Positions 9,077 through 18,737 of a DNA stretch of 64,000 nt are shown here, piece after piece. A model generated the notes under the pieces. It was not told the origin of the DNA. It saw only the letters and a program-made list of their open reading frames with translations, and searched no databases. A program made the position numbers and the translations under genes. The stretch comes from Mesorhizobium sp. M3A.F.Ca.ET.080.04.2.1 (lineage in GTDB: Bacteria; Pseudomonadota; Alphaproteobacteria; Rhizobiales; Rhizobiaceae). The first letter of the stretch is position 1; every line of letters starts with the position of its first letter. The stretch spans positions 5,556,501 to 5,620,500 of the forward strand of contig NZ_CP034451.1 in assembly GCF_003952525.1 (NCBI RefSeq), given 5' to 3'.

Positions 9077-10858
9077 ATGAGCAACGAACGGAACGAACGG
9101 CGTGAGATGACCGGCGCCGAAATGGTGGTGCAGGCGCTGAAGGACAACGGCGTCAAGCACGTCTTCGGCTATCCGGGCGGCGCAGTGCTTCCGATCTATG
9201 ACGAGATCTTCCAGCAGGACGAGGTCGAGCACATTCTGGTCAGGCACGAGCAGGGCGCCGGCCATGCCGCGGAAGGTTATGCCCGTTCGACCGGCAAGGC
9301 CGGCGTTCTCCTCGTGACCTCCGGCCCCGGCGCCACCAATGCGGTGACGCCGCTGCAGGACGCGCTGATGGATTCCATCCCGCTGGTCTGCCTGACCGGA
9401 CAGGTGCCGACTTCGCTGATCGGGTCCGACGCCTTCCAGGAGTGCGATACGGTCGGGATCACGCGACCATGCACGAAGCACAATTGGCTGGTGAAGGACG
9501 TCAACGAGCTCGCCGCCACCATCCATGAAGCATTCCATGTCGCGACCACCGGGCGTCCGGGCCCGGTCGTGGTCGACATCCCGAAGGACGTGCAGTTTGC
9601 CAAAGGCGTCTACGTGCCGCCGCGGACTGCGCCCCGCACCAGCTATCAGCCGAAAATCCAGGGCGATCTCGAGAAGGTCAAGGCCGCCGTCGAACTGATG
9701 GCGAGCGCAAAGAACCCGATCATCTATTCGGGAGGCGGCGTCATCAACTCAGGCCCGGAAGCCAGCCACCTGCTGCGCGAACTGGTCGACCTCACCGGTT
9801 TCCCGATCACCTCGACGCTGATGGGGCTTGGCGCCTATCCGGCCTCGGGCAAGAACTGGATCGGCATGCTCGGCATGCACGGCACCTACGAAGCCAACAT
9901 GGCCATGCACGACTGCGATGTGATGATCTGCATCGGGGCGCGCTTCGACGACCGCATCACCGGCCGGCTCACCGCGTTCTCGCCGAACTCGAAGAAGATC
10001 CATATCGACATCGACCCGTCCTCGATCAACAAGAACGTCCATGCCGACGTGCCGATCCTGGGCGATGTCGGCCGCGTGCTGGAGGATTTGGTGCGGCTGT
10101 GGCGGGCGAGCGCCAAGGCCGACAAGAAGGCGCTCTACCCATGGTGGGAGCAGATCGCGAAATGGCGCGCGCGGGATTCGCTCGCCTTCAAGATGAACAA
10201 CGACGTCATCATGCCGCAATATGCGATCCAGCGGCTCTACGCGCTGACCAAGGATCGCGACACCTACATCACCACCGAAGTCGGCCAGCATCAGATGTGG
10301 GCGGCACAGCACTATCATTTCGAAAAGCCGAACCGCTGGATGACCTCGGGCGGCCTTGGCACGATGGGCTATGGCTTGCCGGCAGCGCTCGGCGTGCAGA
10401 TCGCGCATCCCGACGCACTGGTCATCGACATCGCCGGCGACGCATCGGTGCAGATGACGATGCAGGAGATGAGCTGTGCGGTGCAGTATGAGGCGCCGAT
10501 CAAGATCTTCATCCTCAACAATCAATACATGGGCATGGTGCGGCAGTGGCAGCAGCTGCTGCACGGCAACCGGCTGTCGCATTCCTATACCGAGGCGATG
10601 CCGGATTTCGTCAAGCTGGCGGAAGCCTATGGCGCGCATGGCATACGGTGCGACAAGCCAGATGAACTGGACGATGCGATCAAGGAAATGATCTCGGTGA
10701 AGAAGCCGGTGCTGTTCGACTGCCGCGTCGCGACGCTCGCCAACTGCTTCCCCATGATCCCGTCGGGCAAGGCGCATAATGAAATGCTCCTGCCGGACGA
10801 GGCGACCGACGAGGCGGTGGCCAACGCCATCGACGCCAAGGGCAGGGAATTGGTGTAG
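9077..10858 (+). CDS. ilvI: acetolactate synthase large subunit
   Basis: Thiamine-diphosphate enzyme that joins two pyruvates, or pyruvate and 2-oxobutyrate, at the first common step of valine, leucine and isoleucine synthesis. 593 aa from the ATG at 9077. The catalytic Glu is in HEQGAGHAAEGYAR, and the thiamine/Mg motif runs GDASVQMTMQEMSCAVQY to ILNN. An upstream TTG at 9014 would add 21 residues inside the attenuator and is not favoured. Followed after 79 bp by its regulatory subunit gene ilvH. Called ilvB in some annotations. Confidence 0.95.
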   Translation: MSNERNERREMTGAEMVVQALKDNGVKHVFGYPGGAVLPIYDEIFQQDEVEHILVRHEQGAGHAAEGYARSTGKAGVLLVTSGPGATNAVTPLQDALMDSIPLVCLTGQVPTSLIGSDAFQECDTVGITRPCTKHNWLVKDVNELAATIHEAFHVATTGRPGPVVVDIPKDVQFAKGVYVPPRTAPRTSYQPKIQGDLEKVKAAVELMASAKNPIIYSGGGVINSGPEASHLLRELVDLTGFPITSTLMGLGAYPASGKNWIGMLGMHGTYEANMAMHDCDVMICIGARFDDRITGRLTAFSPNSKKIHIDIDPSSINKNVHADVPILGDVGRVLEDLVRLWRASAKADKKALYPWWEQIAKWRARDSLAFKMNNDVIMPQYAIQRLYALTKDRDTYITTEVGQHQMWAAQHYHFEKPNRWMTSGGLGTMGYGLPAALGVQIAHPDALVIDIAGDASVQMTMQEMSCAVQYEAPIKIFILNNQYMGMVRQWQQLLHGNRLSHSYTEAMPDFVKLAEAYGAHGIRCDKPDELDDAIKEMISVKKPVLFDCRVATLANCFPMIPSGKAHNEMLLPDEATDEAVANAIDAKGRELV

Positions 10859-10937
10859 GCAAAGGTCGGAACCCGCGGCTGGGGAGCCGTTTGTAAACAG
10901 AGCTTTAGATCAAGAGTTTGAAATCGAGATTCACGTC

Positions 10938-11510
10938 ATGAACGCACAGCTGCAACCGACCGGCTCGGCCTATTTCATCGCCAAGGAAACCGAAAAGCCG
11001 GAAAACCACACGCTTTCCGTGCTGGTCGACAACGAACCGGGCGTGCTTGCCCGCGTCATCGGCCTGTTCTCGGGGCGCGGCTACAACATCGAAAGCCTGA
11101 CCGTCTCTGAGACCGAGCACGAGAAGCACCTGTCGCGCATCACCATCGTGACGCGCGGCACGCCGCATGTGCTGGAGCAGATCAAGCATCAGCTGGAGCG
11201 CATCGTGCCGGTGCACGGCGTGGTCGACCTCACCGTTCGCGCGCACGAACTCGGCCAGGAGCGGCCGCTGGAGCGGGAATTGGCGCTGGTCAAGGTCGCC
11301 AGCACCGGCGAGGCGCGCGTCGAGGCGCTCAGGCTGGCGGATGCGTTCCGCGCCAGCGTCATCGACGCCAACGTCGAGCATTTCATCTTCGAGATCACCG
11401 GCAAGGGCTCCAAGCTCGATCAGTTCATCGCCATCATGAAGCCGCTGGGACTGGTCGAGATCTGCCGCACCGGCGTCGCAGCGATGAACCGCGGCCCGCA
11501 GGGCATGTGA
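10938..11510 (+). CDS. ilvH: acetolactate synthase small (regulatory) subunit
   Basis: Binds the IlvI catalytic subunit, raises its activity and gives valine feedback inhibition. 190 aa, normal for alphaproteobacteria. The N-terminal ACT domain is clear (HTLSVLVDNEPGVLARVIGLFSGRGYNIESLTVSE) and the C-terminal domain follows (ERELALVKVASTGEARVEALRLADAFRASVIDAN). The ATG at 10938 is chosen because it gives the usual short N-terminus. Cotranscribed with ilvI and therefore under the same attenuator. Confidence 0.95.
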   Translation: MNAQLQPTGSAYFIAKETEKPENHTLSVLVDNEPGVLARVIGLFSGRGYNIESLTVSETEHEKHLSRITIVTRGTPHVLEQIKHQLERIVPVHGVVDLTVRAHELGQERPLERELALVKVASTGEARVEALRLADAFRASVIDANVEHFIFEITGKGSKLDQFIAIMKPLGLVEICRTGVAAMNRGPQGM

Positions 11511-11511
11511 T

Positions 11512-11538
11512 AGCGGCCATCGCCGCTCGGCCTCTTTT
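11512..11538 (+). terminator. weak terminator after ilvH
   Basis: A perfect 6-bp hairpin AGCGGC-CATC-GCCGCT starts one base after the ilvH stop and is followed by a C/T-rich stretch ending in TCTTTT. The T-run is interrupted, so it is only a possible terminator. Confidence 0.35.
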
Positions 11539-11627
11539 GCTCCTCTCTGGACCGGCACTCGCCCGGTGGTGGCCTTTGCGCGTCCCGCAAGAAAGGTCAA
11601 TAAGGCTGACATATCTGGGAGGATATG

Positions 11628-12224
11628 ATGTCACTTAGCGCATTCCTTGCCCTGCTGGTCTATGCCTTTGTGACATCAATCACACCGGGGCCGAACAACC
11701 TCATGTTGCTGGCATCAGGAGTCAATTTCGGCCTCGTCAGGACGGTTCCACACATGCTGGGCATCAGCATCGGCTTTCTGTTGCTGCTGCTGGCAGTGGG
11801 CTTCGGACTCGGTGCGGTGCTGACTGCGTTTCCGGCGCTGCACACCGCGCTCAAGGTCGCTGGCGCCGCTTACCTGCTTTACCTGGCCTGGAAGATCGCC
11901 TGGTCGCGCTCCTTGGACGGCAGTGGCGGGGCGAATTCGCGCCCCATGCGCTTCATCGATGCCGCCGCCTTCCAGTGGGTCAACCCCAAGGCATGGGTGA
12001 TGGCCGTTACGGCCATGGCCGTCTATACCAACCCCGATCACCCGTTCGTCTCCGTGGTGCTGATCTCGGCCGCTTTCGCCATCGTCAACTTCCCCAGCGT
12101 TTCCGTCTGGGCAGGCTTCGGCACGGCGCTGCGCGGGTTCCTGTCGGATCCGACGCGGCTGAAATGGTTCAACATCGCCATGGGCTTACTGCTCGCGGCG
12201 ACGCTGTGGCCAATGCTTCGCTAG
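11628..12224 (+). CDS. LysE/RhtB-family exporter
   Basis: Inner-membrane amino-acid or metabolite exporter, 198 aa with about six membrane helices. The N-terminal FLALLVYAFVTSITPGPNNLMLLASG contains the conserved TPGPNN motif of the LysE superfamily, and FQWVNPKAWVMAV is the second conserved block. GGGAGG at 11617-11622 supports ATG 11628 rather than 11625. Its place just after ilvIH hints at a branched-chain or other amino-acid substrate, but that is only context. Confidence 0.88.
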   Translation: MSLSAFLALLVYAFVTSITPGPNNLMLLASGVNFGLVRTVPHMLGISIGFLLLLLAVGFGLGAVLTAFPALHTALKVAGAAYLLYLAWKIAWSRSLDGSGGANSRPMRFIDAAAFQWVNPKAWVMAVTAMAVYTNPDHPFVSVVLISAAFAIVNFPSVSVWAGFGTALRGFLSDPTRLKWFNIAMGLLLAATLWPMLR

Positions 12225-12318
12225 TGCGTCGATATTCAGGTGGGGCGGGCCTGCAAATGGTGGTTCCTGCGCTTCCCTTCAGCCGCCGCGGGCCGGGCCT
12301 TATCGCCTTGATCCAGGC

Positions 12319-12335
12319 TGCACAACAATTGTGCA
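12319..12335. promoter_or_regulatory. palindrome upstream of the RND efflux operon
   Basis: TGCACAA-CAA-TTGTGCA, a perfect 7+7 inverted repeat about 150 bp before the adaptor gene, in a 260-bp gap otherwise without genes. It looks like a dimeric repressor site. No regulator gene lies beside the efflux genes, so the binding protein would be encoded elsewhere. Confidence 0.4.
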
Positions 12336-12486
12336 CTGCACATTAAATCTTCGTAATGCCGCGCTTTGGCCCTTTTCCGCCAAAGCCGTGTCCTATCTAT
12401 TCGGCGAAATTCGCGGGAAAATGGCCGCGGAACGAGCTGAAATATGACACCGGATTCAGCGTGTCGGGTGAGAGGGCTTGTTGTCG

Positions 12487-13749
12487 ATGCGCGGAAAAAT
12501 TGCCTTTGCAGTGGTTGCGGTGGCCTGCCTTGCGGGAGCCGGTCTGTATCTTTCGCCCACGGCGCGGGACAAAGCCCAGCACTTGATCTCAGGCCAACCG
12601 GCCGCCGCGACGGACAAGCCGGCCAAGGTGTCCGAGAAGGCCGGCGGAAACGGCGCGCGCTCCGCGTCGATCGTTGCCGCCACGGCTACGACGGCGGACT
12701 TCCCCATCCGCCGCTACGCGATCGGTTTTGTCTCGTCGCCCGCCGTGGTCAACATAAATGCCCGTGTCTCCAGCCAGATCATGTCGATTGCGGTCAAGGA
12801 CGGCCAGATGGTCAAGGCCGGCGATCTTCTATTCTCGCTCGACGACCGCGCGTTGAAGGCGCAACTGGCCAAAGACCAGGCGGCGCTGGTCAAGGACCAG
12901 GCAATGCTGGTCAGCGCTACGGCGGATCTGCAGCGCGCCAAGGACCTCGTCGCCAAGCAGGCCGGTACGCAGCAGACCTACGATCAGGCATTGGCGGCGC
13001 AAAAGGCCGCGGCCGCGACGATCGATGCCGACAAGGCGACGATCGATTCGGACACCGTGCAGTTGGGCTATGCGACGATCTCGGCACCGATTTCGGGCAG
13101 GCTCGGCGCCGTCAACGTCTCCGTCGGCGACCTCGTCACCACCAGCAACGGCAACAGCACGGCAACGCCGCTCGTCACCATCACGCAAATGGACCCGCTG
13201 CAGGTGAACTTCACCCTGCCCGAAAGCAATCTTGCGTTGTTGCACAAGGCGCTCGCTCACCCGCAGGAGGGCGGCGTGACGCTGACCAAGGACGGCGATC
13301 CGACGCCGATCGGCAAGGGCACGCTCGATTTCGTCGATTCCAGCGTCGACACCGCTTCCGGCACCATCGCGACCAGGGCCAGCATTCCCAATCCCGGCCT
13401 TTCGTTGTGGCCGGGCCAGTATGTCAATGTCGTGCTCGACGCCGGCACGATGCCGCAAATGACGTCGGTTCCGACGGTCGCGGTGCAGCCCAGCCAGAAG
13501 GGGCCGTTCGTCTATGTGGTCAAGCCGGACAACACGGTCGAGATGCGGCCGGTCCAGGTGGCGCTGACGGAAGGTCAAAACAGCGCCATCAGCCAGGGGC
13601 TGAAGAACGGTGAAAGGGTCGTCGTCGAGGGCCAAACAAGGTTGAAGGACGGCGCCGCCGTGCATGAGGGCAAAGCGGCGAGCAACGATACCGGCCAGGC
13701 CGCTCCCAAGCTCGCGGAAGCCGACAAGGGCGGCGAGGCGCGGCCATGA
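12487..13749 (+). CDS. RND efflux periplasmic adaptor
   Basis: Membrane-fusion protein that links the inner-membrane RND pump encoded next to an outer-membrane channel. 420 aa with an N-terminal signal or anchor helix (MRGKIAFAVVAVACLAGAGLY), a lipoyl/barrel-sandwich part (VNINARVSSQIMSIAVKDGQMVKAGDLLFSLD), an Ala/Lys-rich coiled-coil hairpin, and beta-barrel part (WPGQYVNVVL). ATG at 12487 is chosen over TTG 12478. The stop overlaps the pump gene by ATGA. No outer-membrane factor or regulator is present in the operon. Confidence 0.92.
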   Translation: MRGKIAFAVVAVACLAGAGLYLSPTARDKAQHLISGQPAAATDKPAKVSEKAGGNGARSASIVAATATTADFPIRRYAIGFVSSPAVVNINARVSSQIMSIAVKDGQMVKAGDLLFSLDDRALKAQLAKDQAALVKDQAMLVSATADLQRAKDLVAKQAGTQQTYDQALAAQKAAAATIDADKATIDSDTVQLGYATISAPISGRLGAVNVSVGDLVTTSNGNSTATPLVTITQMDPLQVNFTLPESNLALLHKALAHPQEGGVTLTKDGDPTPIGKGTLDFVDSSVDTASGTIATRASIPNPGLSLWPGQYVNVVLDAGTMPQMTSVPTVAVQPSQKGPFVYVVKPDNTVEMRPVQVALTEGQNSAISQGLKNGERVVVEGQTRLKDGAAVHEGKAASNDTGQAAPKLAEADKGGEARP

Positions 13750-16700
13750 TCTCCGAATTCTGTATTCGCAGGCCCGTCGCCACCCTGCTGATGTCCTTCG
13801 CGCTCGTGCTGGGCGGCATCTTCGCCTACAAGTTCCTGCCGGTGGCTGCGCTGCCGAGCGCCGAGTTTCCGGTGGTCAACGTCTCGGCCCAGTTGCCCGG
13901 CGCCTCACCGGAGACGATGGCGACATCCGTGGCGACGCCGCTGATCAAGCAGTTCGCCACGATCGCCGGCATCGACTCGATCTCGACCACCAACTCGCTC
14001 GGCCAGACCTCGATCGCCATTCAATTCGTGCTCAATCGCGACATCGACGCCGCGGCGGCCGATGTCCAGGCGGCGATCGCGCGCACCCAGAAATCGCTGC
14101 CGCCGGAGATGACGGCGCCGCCGAGCTATCGCAAGGTCAATCCGGCCGACGCGCCGATCCTTCTGATGTCGCTGGTCAGCGACACGGTGCCGCTAACCGA
14201 TCTCGATGCCTTCGCCGAAAACGTAATCTCGCCGTCACTGTCGACGATCGACGGCGTGGCGCAGGTCTCGATTTTCGGTCAGCAGAAATATGCAGTGCGC
14301 ATCCAGATCGATCCAACCGCGCTTGCCGCGCGCGGCATCTCGATCGACCAATTGCAGACGGCGATCGCTTCGGCCAACAGCAACACACCGGTCGGAGTGC
14401 TGCAGAATGACAAGCAGCAGCTGACCATCACCGCCAACACGCAGCTCGACAACGCGGCGCAATTCTCCAACATCATCATCGCCACGAAGAACGGACATCC
14501 CGTGCGGCTCGGCGAGGTGACCCGCGTCGTCGATTCGGTTCAGACCACCACCACGGCGAGCTGGTATGACGGCACGCGCGCGATCATCCTTGCGGTGCAG
14601 CGACAGCCCGACGCAAACACCGTCGACGTCGTCGACAAGGTCAAGGCGATGCTGCCGTCCTTCCAGGAGCAGATGCCTGCCGCCGCCAGCATCAAACTGC
14701 TCAACGACCGCTCCACATCGATCCGCCAAGCCGTCGACGACGTGCAGTTCACGCTGCTCTTGACCATCGCCCTCGTGGTGATGGTGATCTTCGTGTTCCT
14801 GCGCCGCGTGACGGCAACCATCATCCCGGCCGTGGCGGTGCCGATCTCGCTGATCGCTACGCTCGGGGCCATGTTCCTGTTCGGCTTCTCCGTCGACAAC
14901 ATTTCGCTGATGGGGCTGACGCTGGCGGTCGGCCTCGTCGTCGACGACGCCATCGTGATGCTGGAAAACATCTTCCGGCACATGGAGGAGGATGGGCTGT
15001 CGGCATTCGATGCCGCGCTGAAGGGCGCGCGCGAGATCGGCTTCACCATCATCTCGATTTCGATCTCGCTGGTGGCGGTGTTCATCCCCGTGCTTCTGAT
15101 GGGCGGCGTGATCGGCCGCATCTTCAACGAATTCGCGGTGGTCGTCACCGTGGCAATCCTGGCGTCGATGTTCGTCTCGCTGACGCTGACGCCGATGCTG
15201 TGCTCGCGGCTGCTGTCGGTCACCAAGGCCGATCGCGAGGCGCATGGCGACGGTCACAGGCATGACCTTTTCACGCGCGCCTACGACTGGGTTCTCAGCT
15301 TCTGCCTGCGTCATACCTTCCTGGTATTCCTCCTCTTCATCGGAACCGCGGCGGCATCGGTCTGGGTGATCCAGGTCTCGCCGAAAGGCTTCTTCCCGCA
15401 AGAGGACATCGGCCAGATCTCGGTGACCACCATCGCGCGCCAGGACATTTCCTTCGACGCCATGGCGAAGCTGCAGGGGCAGGTGGCGAACGTCTTCTCG
15501 CACTCGCCCTACGTGGCGCATGTCGCCTATTCGGCCGGCAGCGGCAACAATGCGCTCAATCAAGGCCAGCTTTACGTGCAGCTCAAGGACAAGGACCAGA
15601 GACCCGACATCGAGAAGGTGCTCTCCGATCTGAGGCGGCAGCTGTCCAACGTGGCGGGCATCGAAACCTATATGCAGCCGGTGCAGAACCTGAGGCTCGG
15701 CTCGCGGTCTTCCGCCAGCGCCTATCAGCTGGTCGTCCAAGGGCTCGACAACGGGGCGACCGATGTCTGGGCGCAGAAGCTGAACGACGCCATGGCCGCC
15801 GACCATAAATACTTCACCGACGTCACCAGCGATCTGCAGAACAACGCGCTGCAGGCGACGCTGGTCGTCGATCGCGACAAGGCGGCAACGCTGGGCGTCG
15901 ACACCGACACGCTGCGCTCGAGCCTCTATGGAGGGTTCGGCACCGCCCAGGTCTCGACGATCTTCGGCTCGGCCGACAGCTATGAAGTGATCATGGAGCT
16001 CGACCCCAGGATCGAATGGTCGCCGGAGCGCATGCTCGCCATCCAGGTCAGGACCGCGAGCGGCAGCCTGGTTCCGCTCGGCAGTTTCGCACGCGTCGAC
16101 CGCACCGCAGGTGCGCTGACCGTCAACCAGCTCGGCCAGCTTCCGGCGGTGACGATCTCCTACAACCTGCCGCAAGGCGTGGCGCTCGGCGACAGCGTGG
16201 CCCGCATCGACCAATTGAAGGAGCAGATCGGCATGCCGAGGTCGATCGGCACCAGCTTCGCCGGCACCGCCAAGACGTTCCAGGATTCGCTCGCCAACCA
16301 GGGCCTGCTGATCGGCGGCGCGATCCTGACCATCTACATCGTGCTCGGCATGCTCTATGAGAGCTTCATCCACCCGCTCACCATCCTCACCGGGCTGCCG
16401 TCGGCGGTGCTTGGCGCGGTGGTGGCGCTGCGCTTTGCCGGCATGGACCTTTCCGTCATCGCGGTCATCGGCATCCTGATGCTGATCGGCATCGTCAAGA
16501 AGAACGGCATCATGATGGTCGACGTGGCGCTGGAACTCAGGCGCGAGGGCATGTCGGCGGTAGATTCCATCCATAAGGCCTGCCTGATGCGTTTCCGGCC
16601 GATCATGATGACGACGCTGGCGGCGCTGATGGGCACCTTCCCGATCGCGCTCGGCACCGGCGCCAGCGCCGAGTTGCGCCAGCCGCTCGGTGTGGCGGTC

Positions 16701-16910
16701 GTCGGGGGTCTTCTCGCCTCGCAGGCGCTGACCCTGTTCGTGACGCCGGTGATCTATGTCTATTTCGAGCGTTTCTCCGGCTGGCTGCTCAGCTTCTCCT
16801 CGAGGAAAAGCCGCCCGGCGCTGCACGCCGTCGAGAACGGCGAGCAGCCCTCGCTGTTCGACCAGGAGGACGATCGCGTGGTCGAACTGCAAAAGGCGGC
16901 GGCCGAGTAG
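13746..16910 (+). CDS. RND-family multidrug efflux permease
   Basis: Proton-driven inner-membrane pump of the AcrB/MdtBC hydrophobe-amphiphile type, 1054 aa with twelve helices and two large periplasmic loops. It starts with ISEFCIRRPVATLLMSFALVLGGIFAYKFLPVAALP, and carries the TM4 motif GLVVDDAIVMLENIFRH with paired Asp residues of the proton relay, and GIVKKNGIMMVDVALE in the second half. Start codon overlaps the adaptor stop. Substrate unknown; the family exports drugs, bile salts and plant phenolics. Confidence 0.94.
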   Translation: MISEFCIRRPVATLLMSFALVLGGIFAYKFLPVAALPSAEFPVVNVSAQLPGASPETMATSVATPLIKQFATIAGIDSISTTNSLGQTSIAIQFVLNRDIDAAAADVQAAIARTQKSLPPEMTAPPSYRKVNPADAPILLMSLVSDTVPLTDLDAFAENVISPSLSTIDGVAQVSIFGQQKYAVRIQIDPTALAARGISIDQLQTAIASANSNTPVGVLQNDKQQLTITANTQLDNAAQFSNIIIATKNGHPVRLGEVTRVVDSVQTTTTASWYDGTRAIILAVQRQPDANTVDVVDKVKAMLPSFQEQMPAAASIKLLNDRSTSIRQAVDDVQFTLLLTIALVVMVIFVFLRRVTATIIPAVAVPISLIATLGAMFLFGFSVDNISLMGLTLAVGLVVDDAIVMLENIFRHMEEDGLSAFDAALKGAREIGFTIISISISLVAVFIPVLLMGGVIGRIFNEFAVVVTVAILASMFVSLTLTPMLCSRLLSVTKADREAHGDGHRHDLFTRAYDWVLSFCLRHTFLVFLLFIGTAAASVWVIQVSPKGFFPQEDIGQISVTTIARQDISFDAMAKLQGQVANVFSHSPYVAHVAYSAGSGNNALNQGQLYVQLKDKDQRPDIEKVLSDLRRQLSNVAGIETYMQPVQNLRLGSRSSASAYQLVVQGLDNGATDVWAQKLNDAMAADHKYFTDVTSDLQNNALQATLVVDRDKAATLGVDTDTLRSSLYGGFGTAQVSTIFGSADSYEVIMELDPRIEWSPERMLAIQVRTASGSLVPLGSFARVDRTAGALTVNQLGQLPAVTISYNLPQGVALGDSVARIDQLKEQIGMPRSIGTSFAGTAKTFQDSLANQGLLIGGAILTIYIVLGMLYESFIHPLTILTGLPSAVLGAVVALRFAGMDLSVIAVIGILMLIGIVKKNGIMMVDVALELRREGMSAVDSIHKACLMRFRPIMMTTLAALMGTFPIALGTGASAELRQPLGVAVVGGLLASQALTLFVTPVIYVYFERFSGWLLSFSSRKSRPALHAVENGEQPSLFDQEDDRVVELQKAAAE

Positions 16911-16977
16911 CCTTCTGCCGCCGTTGGCCCAAGGTAACATGCTTGCGGCGCAAAGCGCGCGCTTCTAGTTTTGCGCC

Positions 16978-17583
16978 ATGGCCCATGATCATGATCACGA
17001 CAATGAGCTCGATCCGTTCGCCGCGCGTGTGCGCGCGCTGGAGACGATCCTGACCGAGAAGGGTCTGATCGATCCGGCGGCCATCGACGCCATCGTCGAC
17101 ACATACGAAACGAAGATCGGTCCCCGCAACGGTGCCAGAGTGGTGGCGAAGGCCTGGACCGATCCGGACTACGCCGAATGGCTGAAACGCGACGCCACGG
17201 CGGCGATAGCCTCTCTCGGCTTCACCGGCCGTCAGGGCGAGCATATGCAGGCCGTGTTCAACACCGAGGAGACGCACAACCTCGTCGTCTGCACGCTGTG
17301 CTCCTGCTATCCGTGGTCGGTGCTCGGCCTGCCGCCGGTCTGGTACAAGGCGCCGCCCTACCGGTCGCGAGCGGTGATCGATCCGCGCGGCGTGCTGGCG
17401 GAGTTCGGACTGACTTTGCCGCAGGACAAGAAGATCCGCGTCTGGGATTCAACGGCCGAGCTTCGCTACCTTGTGGTGCCGATGCGGCCGAAGGGGACCG
17501 ACGGCTGGAGCGCGGAGCGGCTGGCCGAGCTTGTGAGCCGCGATGCGATGATCGGCACCGCGCTGGCCAAAGAGCCGCAATAG
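16978..17583 (+). CDS. nthA: nitrile hydratase alpha subunit, cobalt type
   Basis: Catalytic subunit of nitrile hydratase, which hydrates nitriles to amides. 201 aa. The metal site is CTLCSC at residues 105-110, followed by [21 protein letters not shown]. Thr between the first two ligands marks the cobalt type; iron enzymes have Ser there. The two later Cys are normally oxidised to sulfinic and sulfenic acids. The N-terminus is His/Asp-rich ([10 protein letters not shown]). First gene of a three-gene operon with the beta subunit and the accessory protein; no amidase gene is adjacent. Confidence 0.94.
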   Translation: MAHDHDHDNELDPFAARVRALETILTEKGLIDPAAIDAIVDTYETKIGPRNGARVVAKAWTDPDYAEWLKRDATAAIASLGFTGRQGEHMQAVFNTEETHNLVVCTLCSCYPWSVLGLPPVWYKAPPYRSRAVIDPRGVLAEFGLTLPQDKKIRVWDSTAELRYLVVPMRPKGTDGWSAERLAELVSRDAMIGTALAKEPQ

Positions 17584-17594
17584 AGGGAGCCTCA

Positions 17595-18254
17595 ATGAAC
17601 GGGCCGCAGGACCTCGGTGGGCAGATGGGTTTCGGCCCGGTCGCGCCCGAAACGGACGAGCCCTACTTCCATGCCGAGTGGGAGAAGCGGGCGCTCGGCG
17701 TCACGCTGACCGCCGGTGCCATGGGTGCCTGGAACATTGATGAGAGCAGGCATGCGCGGGAATCCTTGCACCCCGCCGACTATTACGGCTCGAGCTACTA
17801 TCAGATATGGATCAAGGCGCTGGAGACTCTGTTGGAGCGCCACGGTTTCGTGACGCAGAACGACCTTGAGGCCGGCAAGGCGCTGGACCTGGCAGCGACG
17901 CCCAAAAGAGTGCTGAAAGCAGCGGACGTGCCGGCGGTGCTCGCCAAAGGTGGGCCGTGCGATCGGCCGGTCACGAAGCCGGCACGCTTCCGGACGGGCG
18001 ATCGCGTGCGCACGAAGAATTTCAATCCCATCAGCCATACGCGCCTCCCACGTTACGCACGGGACAAGAATGGAATCGTCGAGGCCGTGCGCGACGGCTT
18101 CGTCTTTCCCGACAGCAATGCGCATGGCGAGGGCGAAAATCCGCAATGGGTATACACGATTGTCTTCGACGGAACGGAGATCTGGGGCGAGGGCGCCGAT
18201 CCGACGCTGAGTGTCTCTATCGATGCCTGGGAGAGCTATCTTGAGCCGGCATGA
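17595..18254 (+). CDS. nthB: nitrile hydratase beta subunit
   Basis: Structural partner of the alpha subunit that completes the active-site pocket, 219 aa. The N-terminus MNGPQDLGGQMGFGPV is the family signature, followed by the helical part (YYQIWIKALETLLERHGFV) and the C-terminal SH3-like barrel with FRTGDRVRTKNFNPISHTRLPRYARDKNG. Eleven bases separate it from the alpha gene. The alpha-beta-accessory gene order is one of the known cobalt-type arrangements. Confidence 0.94.
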   Translation: MNGPQDLGGQMGFGPVAPETDEPYFHAEWEKRALGVTLTAGAMGAWNIDESRHARESLHPADYYGSSYYQIWIKALETLLERHGFVTQNDLEAGKALDLAATPKRVLKAADVPAVLAKGGPCDRPVTKPARFRTGDRVRTKNFNPISHTRLPRYARDKNGIVEAVRDGFVFPDSNAHGEGENPQWVYTIVFDGTEIWGEGADPTLSVSIDAWESYLEPA

Positions 18255-18591
18255 CGCCGACCTGCCGACGGGTTTCGACGATCCAGTTTTCGCGGAGCCG
18301 TGGCAGGCGCAGGCCTTTGCCATGACCGTGGCCCTGCACGATAGGGGCCTGTTCTCGTGGAGCGAGTGGGCGCAGGCCCTGTCCGCCGAGGTGAAGAAGC
18401 CCGGCGCCGCAGGAGACGGCCATGATTACTATGAGCATTGGCTGGCAGCGCTGGAAAGGCTGCTCTCGGCCAAGGGCGTCGCCGGCAAGGGCGAGGTCGA
18501 CGTACTTGCAGCGGCCTGGGAACGTGCCGCGCACGCCACGCCGCACGGCAAGCCGATCCTGCTGGAGAATGATCCGGGGCTGGGCAGGTAG
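18241..18591 (+). CDS. nitrile hydratase accessory/activator protein
   Basis: Small protein required in related systems to bring cobalt into the alpha subunit, 116 aa. It resembles the nitrile hydratase accessory family by its FAEPWQAQAFAMTVALHDRGLFSWSEWAQALSAEV opening, which mirrors the N-terminal half of beta subunits, then YYEHWLAALERLLSAKG. The TTG at 18241 gives the expected N-terminus and a 14-bp overlap with nthB; GTG at 18211 is an alternative. Confidence 0.85.
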   Translation: MSRHDADLPTGFDDPVFAEPWQAQAFAMTVALHDRGLFSWSEWAQALSAEVKKPGAAGDGHDYYEHWLAALERLLSAKGVAGKGEVDVLAAAWERAAHATPHGKPILLENDPGLGR

Positions 18592-18737
18592 GCCGCTTCA
18601 CTCAGTTTGTGTTCACTTTACGTTCTGGTTATGGCCTGATAGCGTCACGCGCTTGAAGAAATGAGATCGCCGTCGGCGATGCTTGTGTTGAGAGCTCCAA
18701 CCTTGTCTTTCGCTCGCGAATCCGGTCTGTCGCGCTG

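Noticed and set aside
14235..16940. Very long open frame (901 codons) antisense to the RND permease
   Set aside because: Shadow of the high-GC third codon positions of the permease gene; its composition (Arg/His/Asp rich) is that of an antisense frame.
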